The notes: generated by a model from the letters alone, not told the origin. Counted from the stretch's first letter, positions 8,500-17,436 are shown. The stretch is DNA of 44,877 nucleotides from Firmicutes bacterium UBA5010 (GCA_002396645.1 DGYI01000009.1:37818-82694), one strand, 5' to 3'. Translations and numbers: made by a program.

Positions 8500-9341
8500 G
8501 CAAAATAATAGAGGTTAAGGATTGCTTTTATAAATATGATGACGGAACAGAGGCATTAAGAGGAATAAATTTCAGTATAAATCAGGGTGAAAAACTTGCG
8601 TTTTTAGGGGCAAACGGCTCAGGAAAATCGACTATGTTCTTATGCCTGAACGGTATTCTAAGACCCCAAAAAGGACAAATTTTATTTAATGGAGCTCCTT
8701 TAAATTATTCGAGAAAAGAACTTTTAAAGTTGCGAAGCCAAGTCGGTATAGTATTTCAAGAGCCGGATAAGCAATTATTTTGTTCAAGTGTTTATCAGGA
8801 AATTTCATTTGGTGTTTTAAACTTAGGACTTGATGAAGAAAGCACCAAAGCTATAGTTGAAAACGTTATTGGTGAGTTGGAAATCACTCCGTTTATGAAA
8901 AAGCCGACACATTTTTTGAGCGGAGGACAAAAGAAGCAGGTAGCAATAGCAGATATTGTCGCAATGAATCCTAAGCTTATAATCTTGGATGAGCCTGCAT
9001 CTGCTTTGGACCCTAAGCATACAGAGATAGTAAGAAATATGATAAATAAACTCAGCGAAAAGGGAATGACAGTTGTTGTATCTACACATGACATGAATTA
9101 TGCACTTGAGTGGGCAGACAGAGTTATAGTGTTTGAAAGCGGCAGAATTTTAGCCGAAGGGAAACCGGAAGATATACTTTCAGATGAAGAATTGATTATT
9201 AAATCTAATTTACTCCAGCCGGAAGTGATTAAATTATACTTAAAACTATGCAATAAAGGAATATTGGATAAAAATCTTGCGATTCCCAAAACTATGGATA
9301 ACTTGGGAAGATACATTGAAAATGTAATTTTTACACCTTAA
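8496..9341 (+). CDS. cbiO: ECF cobalt transporter ATPase CbiO
   Basis: About 281 residues. Walker A GANGSGKST, Q-loop VFQEPDKQLF, ABC signature LSGGQKKQ, Walker B LIILDEPASALDP and the switch His (STHDMNYAL) are all present, followed by the C-terminal extension usual for CbiO. I chose the TTG at 8496 (MSKIIEVKD, matching family N-termini) that overlaps the cbiQ stop and follows GGTGGTGGAAAG; an ATG at 8481 in the same frame is the alternative. It powers cobalt import with CbiM, CbiN and CbiQ. Confidence 0.92.
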   Translation: MSKIIEVKDCFYKYDDGTEALRGINFSINQGEKLAFLGANGSGKSTMFLCLNGILRPQKGQILFNGAPLNYSRKELLKLRSQVGIVFQEPDKQLFCSSVYQEISFGVLNLGLDEESTKAIVENVIGELEITPFMKKPTHFLSGGQKKQVAIADIVAMNPKLIILDEPASALDPKHTEIVRNMINKLSEKGMTVVVSTHDMNYALEWADRVIVFESGRILAEGKPEDILSDEELIIKSNLLQPEVIKLYLKLCNKGILDKNLAIPKTMDNLGRYIENVIFTP

Positions 9342-9364
9342 ATACATTAAGAAAGGAAAGAATA

Positions 9365-10162
9365 ATGAAAGAAAAAAACAAAGGAATTTTAGTCGTGAGC
9401 TTCGGAACTACTCATAAGGATACAAGAGAAAAGACTCTTGATGCAATAGAATCTGCAATAAGAGAAGAATTTACAGATTATGCTGTATATAGAGCATATA
9501 CAAGCAATGTAGTTATGAGAAGAATAGAAAAACAAGAAAAGCTATATATACTAAATGTAGAAGAAACCATTTTGCAGATGCTTGAAGATGGCATTGAGGA
9601 AATAATAATCCAGCCAACACATGTAATCAAGGGTATAGAATATGAAAAAATAATAAGAGAGGCCTCTAAGTATAAGGATAAATTCAAGAGCTTTGCAATA
9701 TGCGATCCTATGTTAGGCTCGGACTTAGATTGCGAACAAGTATCCGATATAATAATTAAGGAAACGGAAGAAGCTGGGGAAGCAGATACTTTCAAGCATG
9801 TATTTGTATTTATGGGACATGGCAGTGAACATATTGCAAATGAGAGTTATACGGTTTTGCAGAATGAAATTAATAAAAGAGGATACAGCAATATATTGAT
9901 AGGCACTGTAGAAGGAGAGCCGGAAATACAGGATATTATAGACATTCTTGAAGATTACAGCTATGATACGGTTACTTTGATACCTTTGATGATTGTTGCC
10001 GGAGATCATGCGAAAAATGACATGATAGGCGAGGATGATGATTCATGGAAATCATTGCTTGAGCAAAAGGGATATAAAGTTGATTATATATTAAAAGGAT
10101 TAGGAGAAATTAAAGAAATTCAAAATATATTCATACAGCATATAAAAGATAAAATTGAATAA
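9365..10162 (+). CDS. cbiK: Sirohydrochlorin cobaltochelatase CbiK
   Basis: 265 residues, usual for CbiK. It begins GILVVSFGTTHKDTREKTL, the class II chelatase start, and carries the metal-binding histidines in IIQPTHVIKGIEYE (about residue 82) and FMGHGSEHIAN (about 153). It inserts Co2+ into sirohydrochlorin without ATP in the anaerobic B12 pathway. SD AAGGAAAG lies just before the ATG. It closes the cobalt operon; the same operon also encodes an ATP-dependent CobN-type chelatase, an uncommon pairing. Confidence 0.9.
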   Translation: MKEKNKGILVVSFGTTHKDTREKTLDAIESAIREEFTDYAVYRAYTSNVVMRRIEKQEKLYILNVEETILQMLEDGIEEIIIQPTHVIKGIEYEKIIREASKYKDKFKSFAICDPMLGSDLDCEQVSDIIIKETEEAGEADTFKHVFVFMGHGSEHIANESYTVLQNEINKRGYSNILIGTVEGEPEIQDIIDILEDYSYDTVTLIPLMIVAGDHAKNDMIGEDDDSWKSLLEQKGYKVDYILKGLGEIKEIQNIFIQHIKDKIE

Positions 10163-10167
10163 TAATC

Positions 10168-10250
10168 AGGCTGTTAAAAATATAGTGTGCTTTATTATCT
10201 AAAGGAAAGTAAGTTTAAAGTGTTTTACAGATAATTTTTTTAACAGCCTA
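10168..10250. repeat. 83-bp inverted-repeat element between convergent operons
   Basis: Arms AGGCTGTTAAAAA (from 10168) and TTTTTAACAGCCT (to 10250) face each other across about 57 bp. It lies between the ends of cbiK (plus) and the ArAE gene (minus), so a bidirectional terminator is the simplest reading, but the loop is long; a small non-autonomous mobile element is the alternative. Confidence 0.5.
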
Positions 10251-10276
10251 TAAAAAAGAAATAGAAAAAGGCTTTT

Positions 10277-10816
10277 TTAGTGTTTATCAGAATCTACATT
10301 TCGATGCTTTCTTAATTTAAATACCCTGAGATATTTTGTCGATATATATTTATTAATAAGTGTTGCAACGATAACTCCTATAAATGTTTCAACTATTCTT
10401 GTTAAAGGATAGCTGCTGTTATCACCCAATATCCTGTGGCTTGTTAAAATACTTATATAAACTACACAGGCAATTGAAGCTGAGGATGCACACTTTAAAA
10501 GTACACAAATTTGTATTATAAATATTGTTCCTATGGGAATAAGAAATAAGTATATGACAGGATTTGAAAGCCGCTCTCCTATATAGAAAGCAATAAGTCC
10601 GATAACTGCGGCTACACTCGTTCCTATAAGTCTGCTTTTTCCGACCTTGACCGTTTCCTCAACGCTTTGCTGCATACATATAACCGATGCGATACAGGCG
10701 TAAAAAGCATTCTCAAATCCCAAAATTTCAAATATCAATAAATCTATAAATACAGCCGCTGCTGTTTTTATATTTCTCATTCCCGGGATATATTTTTTAA
10801 AATTTTTTTCCTTCAT
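10277..10816 (-). CDS. ArAE/FUSC-family aromatic acid exporter-like membrane protein
   Basis: 179 residues: a basic N-terminus with IPGMRNIKTAAAVFIDLL, then about four to five membrane spans and a basic C-terminal tail. The start MRNIKTAxA and the VEETVKVGKSRLIGT segment match the ArAE_1 (DUF939) family of half-size FUSC proteins, possible exporters of aromatic or organic acids. Its ATG overlaps the TAA of the preceding gene (TAATG), so it is translationally coupled. Last gene of the riboswitch-led minus-strand operon. Substrate unknown. Confidence 0.72.
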   Translation of the reverse strand: MKEKNFKKYIPGMRNIKTAAAVFIDLLIFEILGFENAFYACIASVICMQQSVEETVKVGKSRLIGTSVAAVIGLIAFYIGERLSNPVIYLFLIPIGTIFIIQICVLLKCASSASIACVVYISILTSHRILGDNSSYPLTRIVETFIGVIVATLINKYISTKYLRVFKLRKHRNVDSDKH

Positions 10817-11250
10817 TACTTATATACTACCTCATCGATGTATGACGGGTTTAATTTATCCAAATGCAGTACACTATCGTATATATGGATAGAGCTGCTA
10901 CTGTAATAAGGCAATGTTACATCAAGAATTATTACAATGTTATAATTCCTGATTTTTAAAATAACCTTTCCTGTAACCGATATACAATAACCTTCTGCCT
11001 CTAAACGGTGATAATTGTCAAATTTTATAATTAAAGGCTCGACAAATCTTTCATAATGATATTTGTAGCCGTCAGCGTGTATGAATATACAATCAGTTAT
11101 GATTTCTTGATTTCTGTCAATAACTTCCTCAAGTATAATTTTTAGTGTATATATCAAACCATTGGTCTCCAAATATGATAAACTGTCCTTTATAGCATGG
11201 TTTCTGATTAATTCATCAAGATAGCTTTTGTTTCTTAATTCATATATCAT
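10816..11250 (-). CDS. Hypothetical protein in rocD operon
   Basis: About 144 residues from the ATG at 11250, which follows GGAGGG at 6-nt spacing; an upstream in-frame ATG at 11280 has no ribosome site and overlaps rocD. The protein is soluble, with an N-terminal helical part (YELRNKSYLDELIRNH) and a beta-rich C-terminal half with many Ile, Tyr and Val. No signal peptide or membrane span. I do not recognise the family. Tight packing between rocD and the ArAE gene indicates co-transcription. Confidence 0.6.
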   Translation of the reverse strand: MIYELRNKSYLDELIRNHAIKDSLSYLETNGLIYTLKIILEEVIDRNQEIITDCIFIHADGYKYHYERFVEPLIIKFDNYHRLEAEGYCISVTGKVILKIRNYNIVIILDVTLPYYSSSSIHIYDSVLHLDKLNPSYIDEVVYK

Positions 11251-11276
11251 TACATCCCTCCGTTTATTGCCCGTTC

Positions 11277-12470
11277 TCACGAGGACAGCGCAGTTTTTAT
11301 TTTTTCGACAGCATGGTTAAGCTGCTCATATTCAATAATTATCGGAGGGGCAAATCTAATTATTTTCTCATGAGTTTCTTTAGCCAATATGCCGTTTTCA
11401 ATAAGTTTTTTGACATATCCGGAAGCATTGCAATTAAACTCTATGCCTACCAACAGCCCTCTTCCTCTTATATCAACTATATCATCATTTTTTATTTCTT
11501 TTAATTTTGATATAAAATAATTGCCTTTTTCTTCAGCCATTTTCGGGTAATTGTCTCTTACAAGTATTTCCATAGCCTTGGCTGAAACTGCACATGCTAA
11601 AGGATTCCCCCCAAATGTCGAGCCATGAGATCCGGGAGTAAAAACACTCATAATATCACGATTTGCGGCGATTGCAGAAATCGGCATAACACCCCCGCCT
11701 AAAGCCTTTCCCAAAACATATATATCCGGAATTACATTTTCCCATTCACATGCAAACATCCTTCCTGTTCTGGCAAATCCTGTTTGAACCTCATCTGCTA
11801 TAAATAAAATATTATTATCCTTACATAGCTTATATGCCTTTTCCATGAACCCCTGGGGAGGAATAATAATACCTGCTTCTCCCTGTATAGGCTCCATCAT
11901 AAATGCAACTGTATTTTCTGTTATAGCCTCTTTAAGCCCGTCCAAATCGCCATATGAGACAGTTTTAAAGCCCTTAGTAAAAGGACCGTAGCCATGTCTG
12001 GCATCAAAATCGGTGCTCATTGATATAATACTGATTGTTCTTCCGTGAAAGTTGTTATTGCAGACAATAATTTCCTGCTTCCCATCCTCGATGTTTTTTA
12101 CAAAATTACCCCATCGCCTTGCTGCCTTTAGTGCTGTTTCCACTGCTTCAGCTCCGGTATTCATCGGTAAAGCCATATCTTTTTTTGTAAGAGCACATAA
12201 CTTTTCCAAAAAATCTCCCATAACTTCATTATGAAATGCTCTTGATGTCAAAGTAACTTTATCTAGCTGTTCCTTAGCGGCTTGTATTATTTCAGGATGT
12301 CTGTGACCAAAATTTAAAGCTGAATATGCACTCAGCATATCAAAATATTTCTTACCCTCCGGATCAGTGACAATACACCCTTCGGCACTTGAGAACACAA
12401 CCTCCTTAGGACTATAATTATTAGCTCCGTACTTTTTGCACTTTTCTATGATTTGATTTGTAGATAACAT
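11277..12470 (-). CDS. rocD: Ornithine aminotransferase
   Basis: 397 residues, class III PLP aminotransferase. Residues 20-60 (FSSAEGCIVTDPEGKKYFDM, SALNFGHRHPEI) and the TSRAFHN motif match ornithine aminotransferases; the PLP lysine lies in YVLGKALGGG and the cofactor Asp in LFIADEVQTGF. It interconverts ornithine and glutamate semialdehyde, leading to proline or glutamate. ATG at 12470 follows CTAAGGAGG. The gene starts 41 bp after the CoA transferase stop with no terminator visible, so it probably shares the upstream B12 riboswitch. Acetylornithine aminotransferase is less likely since no arginine genes are nearby. Confidence 0.88.
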   Translation of the reverse strand: MLSTNQIIEKCKKYGANNYSPKEVVFSSAEGCIVTDPEGKKYFDMLSAYSALNFGHRHPEIIQAAKEQLDKVTLTSRAFHNEVMGDFLEKLCALTKKDMALPMNTGAEAVETALKAARRWGNFVKNIEDGKQEIIVCNNNFHGRTISIISMSTDFDARHGYGPFTKGFKTVSYGDLDGLKEAITENTVAFMMEPIQGEAGIIIPPQGFMEKAYKLCKDNNILFIADEVQTGFARTGRMFACEWENVIPDIYVLGKALGGGVMPISAIAANRDIMSVFTPGSHGSTFGGNPLACAVSAKAMEILVRDNYPKMAEEKGNYFISKLKEIKNDDIVDIRGRGLLVGIEFNCNASGYVKKLIENGILAKETHEKIIRFAPPIIIEYEQLNHAVEKIKTALSS

Positions 12471-12511
12471 TCTTATCCTCCTTAGAATAATTTATAAATC
12501 TTACAAAATAT

Positions 12512-14029
12512 TTACTTTTTTTCAATGCTTGCACATATAGGCTCAAACACTTTACTCATTTGATGAGGAGTATGCTTAAAGATATTTCCGCTGAGAGATT
12601 CTTCATAGTATTTTTTAAGCTGCGGCTTGAATTTAGGATGTGCACAATTCTCAATTATCGTAATTGCTCTTTCCTTTGGACTCAATCCCCTTAAATCAGC
12701 TGTTCCCTGCTCGGTTATTATGATATGAACATCATGCTCGGTATGGTCAACATGAGTAACAAACGGAACAATACTTGATACCGTACCGTTCCTTGCTGTT
12801 GACGCAGTTGTAAAAATCGTTAATGAAGAGTTTCTCGCAAAATCTCCTGAGCCTCCGATTCCGTTCATCATTCTCGAGCCGTTTATATGAGTTGAATTAA
12901 CATTTCCGTATATGTCCGCTTCAATAGCTGTATTTATTGCAATAATGCCAAGCCTTCTGATTACTTCGGGATGATTGCTTATTTCTTGAGGACGTAAAAT
13001 TATTTTATCCTTATATTTATAGATATTTTCATAAAAATAACGCAATTTTGAAGGCGAAAGAGTAAGCGCCGTTGCTGATGCAAATTTAATCTTAGAACTG
13101 TCGATTAAATCAAGAACTGCATCTTGAAGAACTTCAGAATAAAGAGTCAGATTACTGAAATTAGAATCCAAGAGCCCGCTGAGTACCGCATTTGCCACAT
13201 TTCCTACGCCTGATTGTATAGGTCTTAGATTATGAGTCAATCTTCCCTCTTTAATTTCCTTATTCAACAAATTGATTAAATGGTTAGCCATCTGCTTAGA
13301 AATCTGGTCTACAGGGCTTACATCCTTGCCCGTGTCTATAGCATCCGATATAACAATTGCAGCAATTTTTTCCTTGCTGCACTTAATATACGGCATTCCA
13401 ATTTTGTTATTTGCTCTGACTATCGGTATAGGCTCGGTTTCAGGAGCTTTTTTAGGACTGTATATATCATGAATACCCTCCAAGGCTAAGGGCTGGGCAA
13501 TATTTAGCTCAACTATGACCTTATCCGCATGCTCCACTATATTATTGGAACATCCTACAGAAGTAGACGGAATTATATTGCCTTCTTCATCAATTGCAAC
13601 TGCCTCGATTATAGCCAAATCTATTTTTCCTAAATAACCGCTCTTAATCCACAAAGGGACATGACTTAGGTGCATATCCGTATATTCGACACTGCCGTTA
13701 TTTATAGCATCCCTTATCTCATTATTTGTCTGATAAGGGTATCTCTTTTTTATTACTCCGGCGCTGGCAAGCTCACCATCAAGCTCATCGCCGACAGAGG
13801 CTCCTGTTATTAGCGTAATTCCTATTTTTTCCCCGCTTCTTGCCCTTTTGGCAAGAGCCTGAGGCACAATTTTAGGATAGCCTGCCGGAGTAAATCCACT
13901 TGTTCCGACAGTCATGCCGTCTTTTATAAGCTTTGCTGCATCATCTGCTGTTACTATTTTTTCTATCAAAGAGTCGTCTCTTAATCTGTCTTTAAAAACC
14001 GGCTTTACTGTTTTTATTAAATTGTTCAC
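12512..14029 (-). CDS. Cat1-type succinyl-CoA:acetate CoA-transferase / acetyl-CoA hydrolase
   Basis: 505 residues, the usual size for this family. TVGTSGFTPAGYPKIVPQ near residues 40-58 is the N-terminal CoA-transferase signature. IQSGVGNVANAV (271-282) and the probable catalytic Glu299 in LYSEVLQD are conserved, as are NGIGGSGDFARN and ITEQGTADLRGLSPKERA. It moves CoA between carboxylates such as succinyl-CoA and acetate; butyryl-CoA or 4-hydroxybutyrate are alternative substrates that sequence alone cannot settle. Its ATG follows GGAGG. The leader carries a cobalamin riboswitch and terminator, so expression should fall when B12 is abundant. Confidence 0.87.
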   Translation of the reverse strand: MNNLIKTVKPVFKDRLRDDSLIEKIVTADDAAKLIKDGMTVGTSGFTPAGYPKIVPQALAKRARSGEKIGITLITGASVGDELDGELASAGVIKKRYPYQTNNEIRDAINNGSVEYTDMHLSHVPLWIKSGYLGKIDLAIIEAVAIDEEGNIIPSTSVGCSNNIVEHADKVIVELNIAQPLALEGIHDIYSPKKAPETEPIPIVRANNKIGMPYIKCSKEKIAAIVISDAIDTGKDVSPVDQISKQMANHLINLLNKEIKEGRLTHNLRPIQSGVGNVANAVLSGLLDSNFSNLTLYSEVLQDAVLDLIDSSKIKFASATALTLSPSKLRYFYENIYKYKDKIILRPQEISNHPEVIRRLGIIAINTAIEADIYGNVNSTHINGSRMMNGIGGSGDFARNSSLTIFTTASTARNGTVSSIVPFVTHVDHTEHDVHIIITEQGTADLRGLSPKERAITIIENCAHPKFKPQLKKYYEESLSGNIFKHTPHQMSKVFEPICASIEKK

Positions 14030-14189
14030 TATTTACCTCCATGCTAGTATTTGAACAAGAATACCAAGCTTTTTTAAAATGGAGTCGGGGCATGTTTTAT
14101 TGTTATTAAAAAAATATTTTACCCTTACTTCCAAATAAATAAGACTATGGCAATTCTTACGTCCATAGTCAAAAAAGGTATTTATTATT

Positions 14190-14224
14190 AACAAACAAAA
14201 ACCTCTTGAATAATCAAGAGGATA
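14190..14224 (-). terminator. Riboswitch-controlled terminator before CoA transferase
   Basis: Read on the minus strand, CCTCTTGA/TCAAGAGG with a four-base loop is followed by TTTTTGTTTGTT. It lies between the cobalamin riboswitch and the CoA transferase start, which fits transcriptional control by premature termination. Confidence 0.8.
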
Positions 14225-14299
14225 GCTTGCAAATAAAAACACAGAAATAATCTGTATAATTATAACACCTTCTATCGCTCGTAGAATTACTGTGTATAT

Positions 14300-14456
14300 A
14301 AACAGGCAGGTATTCTGACTTGAGTATCATCATCCTTTTCGTCTTCCCGATTTCTCAGTGACATTTTGAAAAGAACTCCTCTCTTACAGCGGCGGGACCG
14401 TGCGGGAATTACACCCTGCTTCCCTTTTAATTAATGCAAGAATGCATTAAACCTAT
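14300..14456 (-). promoter_or_regulatory. Cobalamin riboswitch (minus strand)
   Basis: On the minus strand the conserved parts appear in order: the GGTTT-type 5' strand, GGGAAGCAGGGTGTAATTCC, GCACGGTCCCGCCGCTGTAA (the B12-box core), the TCACTGAG stem, GGGAAGACGAAAAGGATGATGA and the closing AGTCAGAATACCTGCC. This is the class I cobalamin riboswitch consensus. It precedes a terminator and the Cat1-like gene, so bound adenosylcobalamin would stop transcription of the CoA transferase-rocD operon. Confidence 0.93.
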
Positions 14457-14633
14457 CTATAGAGTATTCAATTTATAAGGCAAAGTATATCATCAGTATA
14501 AATCTTTGTCAATAGGATTTTCTGCCATGTATAAAAGCACTAAATTAAACTATCACTTCAAATAAAATATAATACTATTATGATATTGTCAGTAAAAATG
14601 TTCGTAAAGTTCGTAAAATACAATATAAAAATA

Positions 14634-14662
14634 TTGAAAAATATCGCTCGGTGTATTATAAT
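14634..14662 (+). promoter_or_regulatory. Sigma-A promoter of tRNA-Arg
   Basis: TTGAAA at 14634-14639, a 17-bp spacer and a perfect TATAAT at 14657-14662, 21 bp before the tRNA. Confidence 0.8.
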
Positions 14663-14683
14663 AATGTGTAAATAATTTTCTGT

Positions 14684-14760
14684 GCGCCATTAGCTCAATT
14701 GGATAGAGTGGCAGACTTCGAATCTGTAGGTTGGGGGTTCGAAACCCTCATGGCGCACCA
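14684..14760 (+). tRNA. tRNA-Arg(TCG), prophage attachment target
   Basis: 77 bases including encoded CCA. Acceptor stem GCGCCAT/ATGGCGC, D-arm TAGCTCAATTGGATAGAG, anticodon loop CTTCGAA with anticodon TCG (reads CGA), and T-arm with GGTTCGAAACC core. Its last 46 bases are repeated at 24414-24459, the right border of an integrated phage, so the gene was kept intact by the integration. Confidence 0.96.
14715..14760 (+). repeat. attL core: 46-bp direct repeat (tRNA 3' end)
   Basis: Identical to 24414-24459. It begins in the anticodon loop (ACTTCGAATCTG) and ends at the CCA of tRNA-Arg. The integrase gene lies 57 bp to the right. Confidence 0.92.
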
Positions 14761-14816
14761 TTATTTTTTTTGTGTATTTTTCAACACTTCATATTTTTAA
14801 AAAAAGTCTATTTTAA

Positions 14817-15773
14817 CTAATCTTTAATACGCTTCTTACGCTTGTTAGACATAATTTTAGATACAGAACTATAAGAATCGAAATCCATTTTAATGTAATA
14901 ATTAGCAAGATGCACATATTTTCTAGTAGTTTCTATATCCTCATGACCCATTATTAATTGTAAAGCTGACATATCACCGCCATTTATGATGTATCTAGTA
15001 GCAAAAGTGTGTCTTAAAAAATGCGGATTTAACTTTTTAAGTCCGAGTCTATTCTTTAACCTATACAAAACATTTTGGATAGCACCTTCTGTCAAAGGCT
15101 CTTTGTCAACTGTAAGGAAAAAACTATCTATATTAATAGAATCAGGAGAAGGGCGAAACAGCTTAAAATATCTTAAAAGCTCTCTTTTAGTGTATAGTGT
15201 AAGAGGTACAATTCTATCCTTTTCACCTTTACTTCCCCTAATAACAACACGATTCTGTTCAAACGTAACATCATCAATTTTTAAATTTGCAACCTCTTGA
15301 ACTCTCAGACCGCTATCTAAAAGAAGTAAAAAAACACATTTATTTCTAGTGCCTAACATTCCATTACCAAAGTCTAACAAAACAAGCTCAATTTCTTCCT
15401 CGGATAATATTGGTTTGACCTGTTTAGGAACTTTAATCATTCTATAACCGTCAAATATTTTTTCAGAAATAATATTCTCAATATAAAGCCAATTAAAAAA
15501 AGCTCTCAGATGCGTAATATATCCTTTAACAGTATATTTACTAAGCTTTTTAGGCTTATAATTACCATTATATTTATTAGGAATAACATCCCTATTAAGT
15601 AAATAAATTTGATAAGATTCTATATCTTTACGTTTTATATCCTCTACATCTTTATTACCAATATAATTGCTAAAATAACATATATAATCATTATACCTAT
15701 CTATAGTCTTAGGACTATTACCCCTAAGTTCTTGGTCGACAAGATACAATTCCATTCCTTCATTTATTTTCAT
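14817..15773 (-). CDS. int: Tyrosine recombinase, prophage integrase
   Basis: 318 residues from the ATG at 15773, which has GAGG at 6-nt spacing; a longer frame back to 15836 runs into a hairpin repeat and is unlikely to be translated. Residues 1-110 are a SAM-like core-binding domain (SPKTIDRYNDYICYF), the rest the catalytic domain with Arg in LDSGLRVQEVANL, HFLRHTFATRY (HxxR), GHEDIETTRKYVHL (His and nucleophile Tyr). It would recombine the 46-bp att core in tRNA-Arg. Its position next to attL is typical. No excisionase is recognised. Confidence 0.92.
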   Translation of the reverse strand: MKINEGMELYLVDQELRGNSPKTIDRYNDYICYFSNYIGNKDVEDIKRKDIESYQIYLLNRDVIPNKYNGNYKPKKLSKYTVKGYITHLRAFFNWLYIENIISEKIFDGYRMIKVPKQVKPILSEEEIELVLLDFGNGMLGTRNKCVFLLLLDSGLRVQEVANLKIDDVTFEQNRVVIRGSKGEKDRIVPLTLYTKRELLRYFKLFRPSPDSINIDSFFLTVDKEPLTEGAIQNVLYRLKNRLGLKKLNPHFLRHTFATRYIINGGDMSALQLIMGHEDIETTRKYVHLANYYIKMDFDSYSSVSKIMSNKRKKRIKD

Positions 15774-15800
15774 AGTAACCTCAAAAATACGTATTTTTTT

Positions 15801-15850
15801 GAACACATACTTTTTCCTGATCGGATCCTGCAGCATTAAAGTATGTGTTC
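15801..15850. repeat. GAACACA hairpin repeat, copy 1
   Basis: Perfect 10-bp arms GAACACATAC/GTATGTGTTC around a 30-base loop containing CCTGATCGGATCCTGCAG. Lies between the replication gene and int. Same loop text as copy 2. Confidence 0.8.
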
Positions 15851-15887
15851 AATTTTTTTATATTTACAAATAAGAATTTATATGATA

Positions 15888-17408
15888 CTATTGATTCAAC
15901 AATAGTCCTGTATTTAAATCGACTATACCAAGCTTATTAGCTTTGGCTTTAGATTCAGTTGCTTTTTCTTCTAATGTATTTTTAAGCAATTGAATCTTTT
16001 TATTTTTATATTGCTTCATTTGGTATAAGTCGTTATCATTTAGAGAACTTACAAAATCGGATATATCATCATAAATATTTACACTATCGTTTTGTTTATA
16101 AACATTAAGGGTTGCGATACTGTTAATTGCTCGCCTTTTTACTAAATCAGCAGATAAATTTGTTTTATATACCCGAACTAGACTAAGGCTTTCAGGCGGA
16201 ACTATAGAATCTATTATCTTACATTTCCGAAGTCTTTCCCAAAAAGGGGCATACTCTCGACGCTCTTTTCTTTCTGTACTGACTTTTTCTACAAATCGCA
16301 ATGTCTCATGCGTCAAATAATCAATTATTAATCTCCTAGAATCCAATTCAATAAGTATATCTTTACAAACTCCCTGCCTATCTCTAAAGTTTACAAATTC
16401 AATGGAACTATAAAACTTTCGCATAGTTTGATACTCAAAATTTAAAACATAATTAACTTTTGGGGTCAATTCATCAGCAAATTTTTTTAAATCATCGTAG
16501 TCGTTTATACCTGTTCCGTTCTGTTCATTAAGGATTCCCCAAATTCGATTTTTAGAAAATTGGTCTTGTCCATATTCGTAATAAAACTTTAATCGTGCTT
16601 TATGTAGATACTCCCAAGAATGGTTTTTAAAACATTCCTCATAAACATAAAGGTCATACCTGTTAATTAGTCCATTTAATTGCCATATCTTTAAAAACCA
16701 CGGTTTATATCCCATTTCCACAACCTCTTTGCTTTTAAGATAAGCACGAAAAAGGATGTTATTACTTTTAAGCCTACCAAGCCTTATATAATCATATTCC
16801 AAATCCTGCTCACCCCTAAATTTAAAATGCATGTCGGCAGTATCGAAACGAGATACCCTCATTTTAGCAATATTAACAGGATTAAAAAACGCATCTAAAT
16901 CCTGTACATAATTAGTGTGCCAACAATAATCTATACGATTACTTTTAACCTCTTTAATAGTTAGATTAAATTGCATGCATATATCTTGTACGCACTCAAA
17001 GCTCTTTTTTATAGAATCATAGACACCGTAAAGCCAAAGGGGCATAGAACGTATTTGTACTATAATTTGTGGAGTCTGCTCGTTGGGAACATGTTCGGCT
17101 ATTAATATAAGATATTCTTCTGGCAATTCTAAGTCAAACTTATAACTACCGAAAGAATAGCCATTTGTTATATACTTACTACTTATACTACTTAGCGTTT
17201 CACCCTCTTTTTTACATCTTTCTTTATCTTGTCTAAGAACATCATAAAACTTGTCTTTATCCTCTTCATCGGATACAAAACGTACAGAATAGTAATACGT
17301 ATCTATATTGTGTAAAAATTTCTGCTGTTTAAAGTCAAACCAATAAATATTGTTTTCATCATCAAATTCATTGTATAATTTTGTATATTTACACCATTTA
17401 TCTATCAT
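15888..17408 (-). CDS. Phage replication initiation protein (Rep/gpII-like)
   Basis: About 506 residues from the ATG at 17408; a TTG three codons earlier is possible. AAAGGAAA supplies the ribosome site. The region around KSNRIDYCWHTNYVQDL (about residue 160) and the following beta-rich block with a Tyr-rich RYDLYVYEE segment resemble the Rep_trans/replication initiation factor group that nicks DNA to start rolling-circle replication in filamentous phages and small plasmids; I cannot fix the catalytic tyrosine by eye. The C-terminal 120 residues are Lys/Asp-rich. It is larger than Ff gpII (about 410). It follows the Zot gene with a hairpin-rich non-coding gap between, a likely origin. Confidence 0.72.
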   Translation of the reverse strand: MIDKWCKYTKLYNEFDDENNIYWFDFKQQKFLHNIDTYYYSVRFVSDEEDKDKFYDVLRQDKERCKKEGETLSSISSKYITNGYSFGSYKFDLELPEEYLILIAEHVPNEQTPQIIVQIRSMPLWLYGVYDSIKKSFECVQDICMQFNLTIKEVKSNRIDYCWHTNYVQDLDAFFNPVNIAKMRVSRFDTADMHFKFRGEQDLEYDYIRLGRLKSNNILFRAYLKSKEVVEMGYKPWFLKIWQLNGLINRYDLYVYEECFKNHSWEYLHKARLKFYYEYGQDQFSKNRIWGILNEQNGTGINDYDDLKKFADELTPKVNYVLNFEYQTMRKFYSSIEFVNFRDRQGVCKDILIELDSRRLIIDYLTHETLRFVEKVSTERKERREYAPFWERLRKCKIIDSIVPPESLSLVRVYKTNLSADLVKRRAINSIATLNVYKQNDSVNIYDDISDFVSSLNDNDLYQMKQYKNKKIQLLKNTLEEKATESKAKANKLGIVDLNTGLLLNQ

Positions 17409-17436
17409 TTTATACAATTTCCTTTCATTTTAGAAT

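Noticed and set aside
14033..14242. 69-residue minus-strand ORF before the CoA transferase
   Set aside because: It lies over the riboswitch terminator, has no ribosome site and an unlikely composition.
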